A stretch of DNA of 64,000 nt from DASTEQ01 sp040905185 (GCA_040905185.1 JBBDRZ010000001.1:1-64000); one strand, 5' to 3'. Positions 16,001-25,274 are shown, counted from the stretch's first letter. Notes: generated from the letters alone by a model not told the origin. Numbers and translations: made by a program.

Positions 16001-17101
16001 ATGGCCGACCTTGCCGCGCGACTCCGCTCCGCCCTCCCGCGGCGGACCGATGAAAGCAGGCCGGGTGAGCACGTCTCGCCGGTCGCGCTGCTCCTCCTGG
16101 TGCTGGCGCTGGGCGGTCTCGGACTCGCCGTCGTGGGCCGGACGCCCACTCCGCCGGAGCGATCGCTGCCGGCGCCCATCGAGCCCGAGGCCGCCCCGCT
16201 GCCCCGCGGCGAGCTGCCGATCATCGGCGACCCGATCCGCGACCTGACGATCTGGTACGCGCAGCGCGTCAGCGACGCCAACCGCGCTGCGGTCGAGAAC
16301 CTGAAAGGCCGCTTCCTGACCCCGGTGGACCCGCTGGCCGATGCGGCCACGACGGACCTGTACGGGAAGATGCTGGTCATCACCATCCCGCTGCTGACCC
16401 TGGGCGGGCTGATCCTGGGCTACCTGATCATGGTGGCCCGCACCACCGGCGAATCGGCGTACGCCGTGCGCTCGGTCACACCGCGCTTCGTGGTCGGAGC
16501 GGTGCTGTCGATCTGCGGCATCTTCCTGGTCAGCGTCGTCGCCCAGTTCGTGATCGCCACCGACGTGGCCATGGTCGGCGTCTCGCTGCCGCCCGCGTCG
16601 GTCGGCGGCGCCACCGAGTGGCCGGCCGGCGGCGGGGTGTTCCTGGTGCTCCAGCGCGGCGGCTTCGACCCGCGCATCGGCGAGGGCCCGGCCAACTGGA
16701 ACTCGGGCGCCTGGCTCAGCTCCGGGCTGCTGGCCGCGGTGCTGATGACCTTCCTGCAGATGATGAACGCGGTGCTCGGTGCGGTCGAGCGCCTGCTGGT
16801 GCTGCTCGGCCCGATCTGCCTGGCGGCCTACGCCCTGCCGGCCACCCAGCGCCTGGCCAATCACTGGCTCAAGCTGCTGACGGCGGTCCTGGCGGTGCGC
16901 TTCGGCTGGGCGATCGTCTTCATCCTGTTCAGCCTGCAGGTGCCGGCGCACCTCAACGACGCCTCGGTGCCGCTGACCACCGCCGACACCAACGCGCTGA
17001 TTGGGCTGGCGCTGGGCGCCGCGGCGCTGATGCTGGCCCTGCCCCCGATCCTGGTCAGCCTGGTCCTCGACTCGCCCGGTCCGCTGCGGGTCGAGCAATG
17101 A
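16001..17101 (+). CDS. VirB6/TrbL-like polytopic membrane protein
   Basis: A 366-residue membrane protein. One N-terminal helix (about 27-45) is followed by a soluble stretch of about 80 residues and then at least five helices between about 120 and 355. The pattern (helices around a large loop, MNAVLGAVERLLVLLGPICL segment) is like VirB6/TrbL/PrgH channel subunits. Its stop overlaps the next start by ATGA. Direct sequence signatures for VirB6 are weak in general; topology, length and its neighbours support the call. Confidence 0.6.
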   Translation: MADLAARLRSALPRRTDESRPGEHVSPVALLLLVLALGGLGLAVVGRTPTPPERSLPAPIEPEAAPLPRGELPIIGDPIRDLTIWYAQRVSDANRAAVENLKGRFLTPVDPLADAATTDLYGKMLVITIPLLTLGGLILGYLIMVARTTGESAYAVRSVTPRFVVGAVLSICGIFLVSVVAQFVIATDVAMVGVSLPPASVGGATEWPAGGGVFLVLQRGGFDPRIGEGPANWNSGAWLSSGLLAAVLMTFLQMMNAVLGAVERLLVLLGPICLAAYALPATQRLANHWLKLLTAVLAVRFGWAIVFILFSLQVPAHLNDASVPLTTADTNALIGLALGAAALMLALPPILVSLVLDSPGPLRVEQ

Positions 17102-18537
17102 GCCGCCAGGGCCTGGTGGAGGTGCCCGAGAACGCGCTGGTCGAGGAACGGATCGCGTTCGGCCTCGCCGCGCCGCAGCTGGCCATCCTCACCGGCGCGC
17201 TGCTGTTCGGCGCGGCGCTCAACCTGATGCCGCTGTGGGCGCCGGCGAAGGTGCTGCTGATCCTGCTCCTCGCGGGCCCCGTCGCGGTGGCCGCGGTGCT
17301 GCCGATCCGCGGCGAGCCCGCCTATCGCTGGCTGCTGCGCGCGCTGCGCTACTGGCGCTCGCCGAAGGTCTGGCGGCCCACGCTGGTGCCTGCGGTCACC
17401 GCTAATTCACCCGCAGAAGCGGACGATAAGCGGTCAGTAAGCGACGATGTGGTACACAGCGGTGAGGTCCTGGAGCATGGCGCCGCTCGGCGGGCTGGCA
17501 AGGACCCGCCGTCGGGCCTAACGGCGACCCGGGCCTCGACTGTCGAGGAGGGGGCCATGGACGGCTCGTCGCCCCGGCTGCGGTTGATCAGGCCGTCGCA
17601 GACCGAGGGCAGTGCGGAGGTACCGGCGCCTCAGGAGGCGCCCGAACGACCGCCCTCGATCCCGTATGTCCTGCCCGGGCCGCGCCTCGCCTGCTTCCTG
17701 TCGTTCGCCGGCGGCGTCGGCAAGACGACGTTGACGGTCGAGACGGCGACGCTGATCGCGACCCACGCTCGGTATCGCGGCGCCGATGGCGAGGCGCACC
17801 GGCTGCGGGTGCTGGTCGTCGACGCGGCTCGACTCAGCTCGTCGGTGGGTCTCCGGCTCGGCATCGACCCCGACGCGCTGTCGCAAGCCCGAATGCACCG
17901 CGACTGGAGCTCGGCGGAGTCGGTCGAGCAGACGATCGTGGCGAGCTCGCAGCGCCTCGACCTGATCTCGTTGCCGCCACACCCGATCCTGGTCGGTCGT
18001 GCCCGCGCCGATGATGGAGCTCCGCTCCAATTCGGGCCGCCGGCCGCCGAGGCCCTCCTCACCACCGCGCACCGAGCCGGCTACCAGCTGGTGGTCGTCG
18101 ACCTCGGGAACATGCTCGAGGAGGGACATCAGCACCTGCTCGATCGGGCCGACGTCGTGATCGGCGTCGTGCGTCCGACGCTCGAATCGATCCCCGACGT
18201 GTTGCGTTTGGGCGAGCATCTGCGCGACGCCGGCTGGGGGCGCAAGCTGCTGCTGGTCGCCAATCAGTGCACCGACGACACCGAGCTGCGCACCTTCGCC
18301 CGCGACGCCGACGTGCCCCTGATCGGCGTCATCCCGCCCGCGCCCGCCTTCATCACCGCCGCCGACCGCCATCAGCCGGCGTGGGCCGCCGACCTGCGGC
18401 TGCGTGACGCCCTGCTGCCAGTGGCCCGCGCAGTCTGGCCGCTCGACACCCTCGACCAGCGCAACCACGAGGGCGCGCCCGTCCTGCGTCGCTGGCTGGC
18501 TCGCGTCCGTGGCACGGCCGGGAGCCCGCGACCATGA
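17098..18537 (+). CDS. PrgI (VirB3-like) fused to CpaE/MinD-like ATPase
   Basis: A 479-residue fusion. Residues 1-100 are PrgI-like: VEVPENALVEERIAFGLAAP starts the segment, followed by two transmembrane helices (about 25-65) and AYRWLLRALRYWRSPKVWRP. A linker of about 90 residues is low-complexity. The second part (about 195-470) is a CpaE/MinD-type ATPase with Walker A AGGVGKTTLTVE at about 204-215, lacking the usual first Lys of the deviant motif, and VLVVDAARLSS as the switch region. PrgI/VirB3 normally partners VirB4, and CpaE localises Tad machines. The fusion joins the two systems in one polypeptide. Reading is continuous with no frameshift sign. Confidence 0.78.
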   Translation: MSRQGLVEVPENALVEERIAFGLAAPQLAILTGALLFGAALNLMPLWAPAKVLLILLLAGPVAVAAVLPIRGEPAYRWLLRALRYWRSPKVWRPTLVPAVTANSPAEADDKRSVSDDVVHSGEVLEHGAARRAGKDPPSGLTATRASTVEEGAMDGSSPRLRLIRPSQTEGSAEVPAPQEAPERPPSIPYVLPGPRLACFLSFAGGVGKTTLTVETATLIATHARYRGADGEAHRLRVLVVDAARLSSSVGLRLGIDPDALSQARMHRDWSSAESVEQTIVASSQRLDLISLPPHPILVGRARADDGAPLQFGPPAAEALLTTAHRAGYQLVVVDLGNMLEEGHQHLLDRADVVIGVVRPTLESIPDVLRLGEHLRDAGWGRKLLLVANQCTDDTELRTFARDADVPLIGVIPPAPAFITAADRHQPAWAADLRLRDALLPVARAVWPLDTLDQRNHEGAPVLRRWLARVRGTAGSPRP

Positions 18538-19826
18538 GGCCCGAGCTCAACGCACGCGGCGCCGCGGTCAGCAAGGCGACGCTGGGCAAGGTGCGGCGCC
18601 TGCTCGTCGCGCGGCTGGCGCCCGAGGTGCTCAACCCGTTCGCACGGACGCCGGAGCACGACGCCCTCCTGCGCGACACGCTGGCAGCCATCTGCGTCGA
18701 GCCCGAACTCGACCTGCCCGCCAGTCCGACCCTGCTGGCCGAGATCGAAGGGGCGATCTGCGGCCTCGGCCCGCTGCAACCACTGGTCGACGATCCGGAC
18801 GTGGCCGACATCTTGGTCAACGCGCCCGACGCCGTCTTCGTCGAGCGCGCCGGTCGCCTGGAGCCGACCGAGGTCCGGCTGAACGGTCCGCGGGAGCTGG
18901 TCGAGCTCGCCGAGCGCATCGCGGCGCTCGCCGGTCGCGAGCTGTCGGTGGCCCATCCCGTGGTCGACGCCCGCATGCCGGATGGCTCGCGGGTGAACGC
19001 GGTCATCCCGCCGGTGGGCGGGCCGTACCTGTCGATCCGCAAGTTCAACCGCCTGCGCCTCGATCTGGTCCCCGGCGGGTCGCACCGCCGCAACTGGGTC
19101 GAGGCGGGCGGCATGAGCGGCGAGCTGGCCGACTTCCTGATCGGCATGGTCCGCGCGCGCGCCAACTTCCTGGTGGCCGGTGAGACGGGCGCCGGCAAGA
19201 CCACCCTGCTGCGTTCGCTGACCGACGCCTTCGCGCCCGACGAACGGGTCGGGGTGGTGGAGGACACCGCCGAGTTGGCGCTCGAGAACGCCAACCGCTT
19301 CAACCTCGAGACGCTGCATCCCACCGACCTGGCCAGCGGCGAGGCCGACGCGCGCCTGCTCGACGTCGGCGACCTGGTGGCCAATGCCCTGCGCATGCGC
19401 CCCGACCGCCTGATCGTCGGCGAGATCCGCCTGCCCAAGGAGGCCTTCTATACCCTCCAGGCGCTGCACACCGGCCACGACGGCTCGGCGACCACGATCC
19501 ACGCCTCCAGCGCGGAGGACGCCCTGTTCCGCCTCGAGCTGCTGGCCCGGCAGTCGATGCGCGACCTGACCAGCGCCGACCTGCGCGCCTACATCGCCCG
19601 CGTGTTCGATCTGATCGTCGTGCTGCGCCGCCTGCGCAGCGGACTCCGCATCGTCCACCAGGTCGCCGCCCTCGATGGGCTGAGCAGCGAGGCCCGCTAC
19701 GCGCTGACCGACGTCTTCCGGGCCGAGCCCGACGGCGGGCAGCGGCGCTGGCGGCGCGACCCGGACTGGCGACCGCCGGAGCGCCTGCGGGCGCGCCTGG
19801 AGCTGGAGGGCGAGCGGTGGACCTGA
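18534..19826 (+). CDS. cpaF: CpaF/TadA-type secretion ATPase (VirB11 family)
   Basis: A 430-residue hexameric traffic ATPase. The N-domain includes LGPLQPLVDDPDVADILVNA (about 83-102). The C-domain has Walker A AGETGAGKTTLLRSL (about 216-230), the Asp box VGVVEDTAELAL, Walker B LIVGEIRLPKEAF and the His box ALHTGHDGSATTIHA. It powers Tad/type IV pilus assembly and is homologous to VirB11 of T4SS, so here it could serve either. The start overlaps the previous stop (ATGA); the TadB gene overlaps its end by 10 bases. Confidence 0.9.
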   Translation: MRPELNARGAAVSKATLGKVRRLLVARLAPEVLNPFARTPEHDALLRDTLAAICVEPELDLPASPTLLAEIEGAICGLGPLQPLVDDPDVADILVNAPDAVFVERAGRLEPTEVRLNGPRELVELAERIAALAGRELSVAHPVVDARMPDGSRVNAVIPPVGGPYLSIRKFNRLRLDLVPGGSHRRNWVEAGGMSGELADFLIGMVRARANFLVAGETGAGKTTLLRSLTDAFAPDERVGVVEDTAELALENANRFNLETLHPTDLASGEADARLLDVGDLVANALRMRPDRLIVGEIRLPKEAFYTLQALHTGHDGSATTIHASSAEDALFRLELLARQSMRDLTSADLRAYIARVFDLIVVLRRLRSGLRIVHQVAALDGLSSEARYALTDVFRAEPDGGQRRWRRDPDWRPPERLRARLELEGERWT

Positions 19827-20698
19827 GGCTGATCGGCTCGTTCGCCACCGGCGTGGCGGTTTTCAGCGGGCTCATGGCGCTGCTGCCCGACGCGCAGCGC
19901 CCATCGTTCGAGCTGCGCGCACGGCTTCGCAACGCGTATCGGCGCCGGCTGGCGGGCGCCGGCGAACAGCTCGCTCAGGCCCGGCTCGAGGTCTCGCCGC
20001 GCAGCTACCTGCTGCTGTCGGTGATCGCCCCGCTCCTGCTCGCCGGCGTCGGTCTCGTGCTGTCGCCGGTCATGGGCCTCATTGGCGCGCTCCTCGGGCT
20101 GCTCGTCCCGCGCTGGTACCTGCGCTGGTTGGTCGGCAACGAGGCGCGGGCTGCCGACGACGATGGGCCGCGGGTGTTGCGCGCCATGGTCCACCGCGCC
20201 CAGGCCGGAGGCACCTATCCGGACCTGTTCGCCGCCGCCGGCGAGGCGGCGCGTCACCGCTGGGTGCGCGCCGACTTCGAGGAGCTGTTGAGCCGCTACT
20301 TTGCGGCCGAGCCGCCGCCCGAAGCGATCTCCGCCATCCGACGGCGCCAGGCCGGCCGCAACCTGGCGCTCGTGTACGACGCGCTGTTCGTGTTGAGCCG
20401 GACCCACCAGCCAGCCTCGGCCGCGGCCGAATTGCTGGCTCAGATCGGCGAGGCGGCGAGCACCAACCAGGCCATCGCGCGGCAGGCGACCGCTGAGAGC
20501 CGCGGCCTGCGGATCCAGGCCCTGATCCTGGCCGTCGTCATCCCGCTCCTGTTCGTCTACTTGCTGGTCGTCAATCCCGAGCTGGTCGCCCCGGTCACCG
20601 ACACCGCGCTGGGTCGCTTGGTGCTGTTGCCCGCCGCGGCGCTGCTCGAGGTCGCCGGCATCTGGCTCTCGCTCCGCGTGGCACGCCTGGAGGCCTGA
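19817..20698 (+). CDS. tadB: TadB-like type II secretion F-family protein
   Basis: A 293-residue inner-membrane protein with an N-terminal helix, paired helices at about 57-95 and two C-terminal helices (about 233-285). The cytoplasmic GspF-like domain lies between (PRVLRAMVHRAQAGGTYPDL ... PASAAAELLAQIGEAAS). TadB and TadC form the platform turned by CpaF. It starts at GTG within the cpaF end. The domain call rests on topology, length and its position between cpaF and tadC. Confidence 0.78.
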   Translation: MDLRLIGSFATGVAVFSGLMALLPDAQRPSFELRARLRNAYRRRLAGAGEQLAQARLEVSPRSYLLLSVIAPLLLAGVGLVLSPVMGLIGALLGLLVPRWYLRWLVGNEARAADDDGPRVLRAMVHRAQAGGTYPDLFAAAGEAARHRWVRADFEELLSRYFAAEPPPEAISAIRRRQAGRNLALVYDALFVLSRTHQPASAAAELLAQIGEAASTNQAIARQATAESRGLRIQALILAVVIPLLFVYLLVVNPELVAPVTDTALGRLVLLPAAALLEVAGIWLSLRVARLEA

Positions 20699-20701
20699 GC
20701 G

Positions 20702-21610
20702 ATGGAGCTGCTGGGCGCGGTCGCCACCTTCGTCGCCAGCTTCAGCCTGCTGATGGCGCTCTTCGGCCCCGCGCTGCGATCGCCGCAGCGTGCCGAGGCG
20801 ATCCGGGCGGTGGCGCTGCCGCGCCACCGCTACCAGCGGTTGGTGGTGGCCGAACGACCGGTGTGGGAGCGCGTGCTGGCGCCCCTGGCCAGCCGCCTGG
20901 CGGAACGCCTGCCGGGGTTGCAGCGGCAGGTCGACGAGCGCCTCATCGTGCGCGCCGGTCTGGACCCAGCCCTCTTCTCGCCCGCCGAGGTGTACGCCGC
21001 CAAGCTGGTCGCCGCGATCGGCGTGCTGGTTCTCGCGCTGGCGTTCACTCCGCTGTTCGGTGGCGCGCTGATCCTGGGCCTCGTCCTCGCCTACCTGGCC
21101 TACCTCTTTCCGACCGAGTACCTCGGCTGGCGTGCCCGGCGGCGCAAGCAACAGCTGCTGCGCGAACTGCCCGATTTCCTGGCCCTGGCTCGCCCGCTGG
21201 CCGAGCGGCACCCCCTCGAATACGCCCTGACCGAGGCGACGGAGACGCTCGAAGAATGCTCGGGCGGCAGCAATCTGCTGGCCAGCCAGCTGCGTCGCGC
21301 GGTGGGGGCGTATGGCGCGGGCGCGGACCTCTACGAGGGTCTGCGCGACGTGGCTCTGACGAACGATCTGGAGGAACTCGATGAGCTTGCCTCCGCGCTT
21401 GGGCAGTCGCGCCACATCAGTCGCAAGGGCGTCGTGCAGACGCTGAAGGCAACCGAGCGGAGCCTTCGTGAGAACGAGCGTAATCGCCTGCTGGGAGCGG
21501 CCTCCACGGTCCAGCCCAAGCTGGCCGCCATCCTGGCCGGCATCTATCTGCCCGAGTTCATGTTGCTCGTGGTGTTGCCCATGTTCATCGCAACCCTTGG
21601 TCGACTGTGA
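20702..21610 (+). CDS. tadC: TadC-like type II secretion F-family protein
   Basis: A 302-residue protein with the TadC/GspF pattern: an N-terminal helix (about 5-22), a helix pair (about 97-135), RKQQLLRELPDFLALARPLA (about 148-167), the cytoplasmic DLYEGLRDVALTNDLEELDE region and a C-terminal helix (about 275-295). The typical LPDFL motif is plain. It pairs with the upstream TadB as the pilus platform. It lies three bases after tadB and runs to the prepilin gene. Confidence 0.82.
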   Translation: MELLGAVATFVASFSLLMALFGPALRSPQRAEAIRAVALPRHRYQRLVVAERPVWERVLAPLASRLAERLPGLQRQVDERLIVRAGLDPALFSPAEVYAAKLVAAIGVLVLALAFTPLFGGALILGLVLAYLAYLFPTEYLGWRARRRKQQLLRELPDFLALARPLAERHPLEYALTEATETLEECSGGSNLLASQLRRAVGAYGAGADLYEGLRDVALTNDLEELDELASALGQSRHISRKGVVQTLKATERSLRENERNRLLGAASTVQPKLAAILAGIYLPEFMLLVVLPMFIATLGRL

Positions 21611-21624
21611 GGAGGAGGCAAGCA

Positions 21625-21831
21625 ATGGAAGAAAGCGTGCGGCGTCTAGTGGGCCGCCTGTCGGCCGGCACGATGGCCCGCGTCCGTTCGAGCGAGGCCG
21701 GGCTGACGACGCTCGAGTACGTCATCGGCGCCGGCATCATCCTCGTCGTCCTGGCCGCCGGCGTGTTGGCCTGGAATCAGGGCCTGGTGCAGAAGATCGG
21801 CGAGCTGGTGACCGAGCTGCTGTCGAACTGA
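21625..21831 (+). CDS. Flp-type prepilin-like protein
   Basis: A 68-residue protein from ATG 21625, which has a strong GGAGGAGG site (21611-21618) at good spacing. A basic N-terminus precedes SEAGLTTLEYVIGAGIILVV, the cut site (G before L) with Glu five residues in, as in Flp/class IV pilins. A short tail follows. It would be cleaved by a TadV-type prepilin peptidase, which is not in this window. It is probably the structural pilin of the hybrid machine, with VirB2-like protein as alternative. Confidence 0.72.
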   Translation: MEESVRRLVGRLSAGTMARVRSSEAGLTTLEYVIGAGIILVVLAAGVLAWNQGLVQKIGELVTELLSN

Positions 21832-22235
21832 TGTGCCGCCACCTGCTCCACGGGTCGCAGCGCGGGCTGGCCACCGTCGAGGCGGTCCTGGTCGTGCCGC
21901 TGGTGCTCGTGCCGATCCTGCTGGCAGTCGTCGTCTTCGGTCGGCTGGAGCACACGCGGCTGGTGGTCGACGCCGCGGCGGCGGCCGGTGCGCGGCAGGC
22001 TGCGGTGATCGGCGGCGACGGAGCATCGGTGCGCGAGCGAATCGCCACTGAGCTATCCGATGGGGGCATCGACCCGACTCGGGCGGTGGTCGTGGTCGAG
22101 CCATCCGTGGCTGGTTGGGGTGAGCCGATCCGGGTGCGCGTCGAGGTCGCCGAGCAGGCGGGGATCCCCTTCGCGGGCAACTGGGCGGTGCCAATCCGCG
22201 GCGAATTCGTGACCCGCAGCGAGGTGACACCGTGA
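21831..22235 (+). CDS. TadE-like pseudopilin
   Basis: A 134-residue protein starting in a TGATG overlap. A basic start with SQRGLATVEAVLVVPLVLVP is the TadE-type prepilin signal (Glu at about 16) running into one transmembrane helix. A mostly beta domain of about 90 residues follows. TadE/TadF pseudopilins assist Tad pilus assembly. It lies between the Flp-like and TadG-like genes. Confidence 0.75.
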   Translation: MCRHLLHGSQRGLATVEAVLVVPLVLVPILLAVVVFGRLEHTRLVVDAAAAAGARQAAVIGGDGASVRERIATELSDGGIDPTRAVVVVEPSVAGWGEPIRVRVEVAEQAGIPFAGNWAVPIRGEFVTRSEVTP

Positions 22236-22723
22236 CGAGCGGGCGCCACGGCGGTGAGCGCGGTCAGGTGGCCCTGTATGCCGTGCTGCTCTTCCCAATC
22301 CTGATGCTGGTGCTCGCGCTCGTGCTGGCGGTCGGCACCCTGGAGGGCGCGAGAAGCCGTCTCAGGGCCCAGCTCGACCTGGCGGCGCTGACCGCCACGC
22401 AGGCCCTCGACTTCGACGCACTCGCGCGCGGTGAGCCGCCGCAACTCGTGGTGGCCGAGGCGGATCGCCTCGCTCGCGAGTACTTGGCTCGCAATCTGGC
22501 GACCGGTGGCAACTTGCCGGTGTCACCCGCCGCCATCGCATCCGCTGCGGAGGTGGCTGTCGTCGCCGCTGGCGAGCGCGATCCGATCAGCGGCGCCGTG
22601 GTCGAGGTGCCCACGGTCTCGATCCGAGCCGTCGTGCCGACCCGCGTCCCGCTCCTCAACCTGGTCGGGCTGGGTCCGGTCGTCGACCTGTCGATCTCCG
22701 GCTCGGCGGCGGTTCGGACATGA
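22232..22723 (+). CDS. TadG-like / pilus-assembly protein
   Basis: A 163-residue protein with GERGQVALYAVLLFPILMLV near the N-terminus, the RGQ-helix start of TadG/TadE-like pilus-assembly proteins. One transmembrane helix is followed by LRAQLDLAALTATQALDFDA, the usual segment after the helix, and a small extracytoplasmic domain. It is shorter than true TadG and has no von Willebrand domain. Coupled by ATGA on both sides. Confidence 0.7.
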   Translation: MTSGRHGGERGQVALYAVLLFPILMLVLALVLAVGTLEGARSRLRAQLDLAALTATQALDFDALARGEPPQLVVAEADRLAREYLARNLATGGNLPVSPAAIASAAEVAVVAAGERDPISGAVVEVPTVSIRAVVPTRVPLLNLVGLGPVVDLSISGSAAVRT

Positions 22724-23277
22724 CGCTCGATCGCCTCGGTCGTTGGCGCCTACCGGTCCTCGCCGCACTGTCGGTCCTGGTCGCCCTCGGCGTCGTCATC
22801 GGAATCCTGTTGTTGGGACGCGCACCAGGCGTTCTCGATGGCTCGCCGTCGCCGCGGCCAAGCGCGTCCTCGGCGAGCAGTTCTGCGGCGCCCGGATCAA
22901 CCCCGGAGTCTGCGGTTCGAGCCTTCTACGAGGCATTGGCCAAGGCGCGCAGGACGGATGACCCGTCAATCGTCGAGCCGTTCGTCAACGGAACCGACTC
23001 GTCGGCCTACCTAACGGCTGCCGGTTTCCTGGAAGGCCAGCGCGGCCAAGGAAAGGCATCGGTCGTGACGGTCCTGGAACTGCGGGACTTCCAAGTGACG
23101 ATCGAGGGCACCCGGGCGACCGTTCGGTTCACCTTGCGCGAAGGCGGATACGACATCGCCTTGGATACCGGCGAACCCCTTGAGACACCGATGGTTCTGC
23201 CGGAAAAGCGCGTCGAGGCGGGGTTGGTCCTGGTGAGCGGCACATGGCTCGTCGACGGTTACGGTGCGATCGAATGA
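22720..23277 (+). CDS. Single-pass protein with NTF2-like domain (possible VirB8/TcpC analogue)
   Basis: A 185-residue protein: one N-terminal helix (about 10-33), a Ser/Pro/Ala linker (about 38-60), then a domain of about 120 residues starting ESAVRAFYEALAKARRTDDP and ending VSGTWLVDGYG. That helix-then-sheet pattern is like NTF2 folds such as the periplasmic domains of VirB8/TraM and TcpC. In a T4SS operon this makes a VirB8-like role attractive, but no VirB8 motif is visible. Confidence 0.55.
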   Translation: MTLDRLGRWRLPVLAALSVLVALGVVIGILLLGRAPGVLDGSPSPRPSASSASSSAAPGSTPESAVRAFYEALAKARRTDDPSIVEPFVNGTDSSAYLTAAGFLEGQRGQGKASVVTVLELRDFQVTIEGTRATVRFTLREGGYDIALDTGEPLETPMVLPEKRVEAGLVLVSGTWLVDGYGAIE

Positions 23278-24497
23278 ACCGATTCGTCAGTCTGCTGCTT
23301 GCCAGCTTCTGTCTGGGCGCTGCCATGGTGCTGCTCGCACCCCGTGTTGCAACTGCGTTCGACGGGAGCGTGGAGGTGGCCGTCGAGACATGGACCTCTA
23401 TCGACGGGCGGGCGTACGTCGGTGTCCAGGCGGCCGGCCAATGGGCGGTGCCTGCCTCGAAACGTGTGGAGGTCGTGACGCCGTACTACTCCGTCTGGGA
23501 TCTCGTGGGCCTCAGCGTGCCCTCATGTCGTCTCTATTGGGTCTGGGTCTATCGCACCGCCGACGACGAGTTCATCAATCCCGCCTCTCCGATGGCTGTG
23601 GTGACCTGCGAGCGCAACCCCGGCATCGACATTCGACCCGAAGCGTACGGCGACCTGAGCCTGTACCTCGACGTGGCGGTCGACCCGGTCTCCGCGCCGG
23701 CGCGGACCGAGCGCACGGTGAGCGCCCGTCTGACGCTGGCCTGGATGGATGCTATCGGCGGCTACCTGTCGGCATACGTCGATCACGACTCCGTGCGCGT
23801 CGACTCCTGGACCGTCGACTTCGGCGACGGGACGGTGCGCTCCTACCCGCGCGACCCACGAGATCCCGAGGGCCTGACCGCCAGCCATCGCTACGACGCG
23901 GCCGGCAGCTTCGACGCGGTCGTCACCGCCCACATTTCGGGCCAGGCGTATGCCGCCTTCTTCGCGCCCGGCGGCGCGCCGGTCGAGCGCGTGATCCCGT
24001 TCACGGTCGACATCAGCAATCGCGCCGCCGGCATCAGCGCGCAGCCGATTGAGTATGTGCCGCCCATCGTCGATGTCGGCGCCGCCCCGTCGGGCACGCT
24101 CCCCGACGGAACGATCGTCTCGCCCGATGCCAGCGGTCATGCCCAGCTGTGGTGGCCGCGCGGCCTGCTGTGCCAGCTCTACCCGCGCGCCATCGTCATC
24201 GCGGAAGGGGTCATGCGCTCCGGCGGCTTAACGATCGGCGGCGCGACCACGCGCCTCGTCGCATACCGCTACGAGGCCGGCGTGAATGATGCCTCGGCGC
24301 CGACGGCTTCTGGGCACTACCCCGCCGCCGAGCCGATCCGCATCCAATGGAACACCCCGCTGCCCGATCAGGGCAGCTATCCGGTTCGCCTGGTGCTGGA
24401 GCTGGAGACGACCTACGACGACGGCACGGTCCGCACCTACGAAGCGGCCGGCAGCGTGGACGTCACCGTCGTCTACAGCGCGGTGAGCGGGCCATGA
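23274..24497 (+). CDS. Secreted protein with PKD-like domain
   Basis: A 407-residue exported protein from the ATG at 23274 (ATGA overlap). The signal peptide runs to about residue 28 (APRVATAFDG). A central segment VDSWTVDFGDGTVRSYPRDP followed by ASHRYDAAGSFDAVVTAHI is a PKD-type beta sandwich (WxFGDG ... Y..AG.Y). The rest is beta-rich with several Cys. It is probably a surface component of the secretion apparatus. Not recognised beyond the PKD-like unit. Confidence 0.68.
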   Translation: MNRFVSLLLASFCLGAAMVLLAPRVATAFDGSVEVAVETWTSIDGRAYVGVQAAGQWAVPASKRVEVVTPYYSVWDLVGLSVPSCRLYWVWVYRTADDEFINPASPMAVVTCERNPGIDIRPEAYGDLSLYLDVAVDPVSAPARTERTVSARLTLAWMDAIGGYLSAYVDHDSVRVDSWTVDFGDGTVRSYPRDPRDPEGLTASHRYDAAGSFDAVVTAHISGQAYAAFFAPGGAPVERVIPFTVDISNRAAGISAQPIEYVPPIVDVGAAPSGTLPDGTIVSPDASGHAQLWWPRGLLCQLYPRAIVIAEGVMRSGGLTIGGATTRLVAYRYEAGVNDASAPTASGHYPAAEPIRIQWNTPLPDQGSYPVRLVLELETTYDDGTVRTYEAAGSVDVTVVYSAVSGP

Positions 24498-25274
24498 GCA
24501 GCCTCGCCGCCCAGACGCGGGCCGATCCGCTGATCGTGCTCATCCCCAGCCCGCTGCTGGGCCCGTACTCGTGGTCGCTCGTTGGCCAGCAGCTGAGGGC
24601 GCGCGGCTGGGAGGCGCTCGTCTCGGCGGACCTGCGCGACCCCGTCGGTCGCCAGCCGTGCTGGCAGCGCACGGTCGGCGGCGTGGAGGCCAGCCTGCGC
24701 CACGTCCCCGACGAGCGATCAATCGCGCTGGTCGCCCACAGCGGCGCGGGTCCGCTCCTGGGCGCGGTGGCCACCGCCGTGCGCCAGCCGATCGCCGCCT
24801 ACCTCTTCGTCGACGCTGGGCTGCCGCGCGGCGGCGTAAGCCGGCTGGACGCCATCGAGGCCGAGAATCCGGCATTCGCCGCCGAGCTGCGAGCCGCCCT
24901 GGACGCGGGCCAGCGCTTCCCGGCCTGGACCGACGAGGACCTGCGCGAGCTCGTGCCCGACCCCCATCGGCGGCATGCCCTGCTGGACGAGCTCCGCCCA
25001 CGGGGCGCCGACTACTGGACCGAGGGGCTGCCCACCGTCAGCCGCTGGCCCAACGCGCCGTGCGGCTACCTGCAGTTCAGCCCTCCGTACCGGACCGCCG
25101 CCGAGCGCGCGCGACGAGCCGGCTGGCCCACGCGCCACTCTGCCGGCAGGCCATTTCCACCAGCTCGTCGATCCGTCCGCCGTGGTCGACGCGCTCGTCG
25201 ATCTGCTGACCGAACAAGGCATTCCGTCCCCAGACCGCCGCGCAGCCGCAGTACCGAAGGGAGCCACGCCATGA
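24494..25274 (+). pseudogene. Alpha/beta hydrolase with single-base frameshift
   Basis: Starts at ATG 24494 in an ATGA overlap. The protein has an alpha/beta hydrolase N-terminus (LIVLIPSPLLGPYSWSLVGQ, about 13-32) and nucleophile elbow ALVAHSGAGPLLGAV. The frame stays open past its natural end into the next gene, but the expected C-terminus LPAGHFHQLVDPSAVVDALV is found one frame over. Removing one T at about 25139 joins RH to LPAGHFHQLVD and gives a stop at 25272-25274, which restores the ATGA overlap with the next gene. It is therefore a recent mutation, a sequencing error or a programmed shift; otherwise the hydrolase would be fused to CpaB. Confidence 0.72.

Noticed and set aside
17518..18468. 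Long minus-strand frames opposite the PrgI-CpaE gene and similar ones opposite most Tad/T4SS genes
   Set aside because: They are antisense shadows caused by high G+C; their compositions (Arg/Gln/His-rich) are not protein-like.
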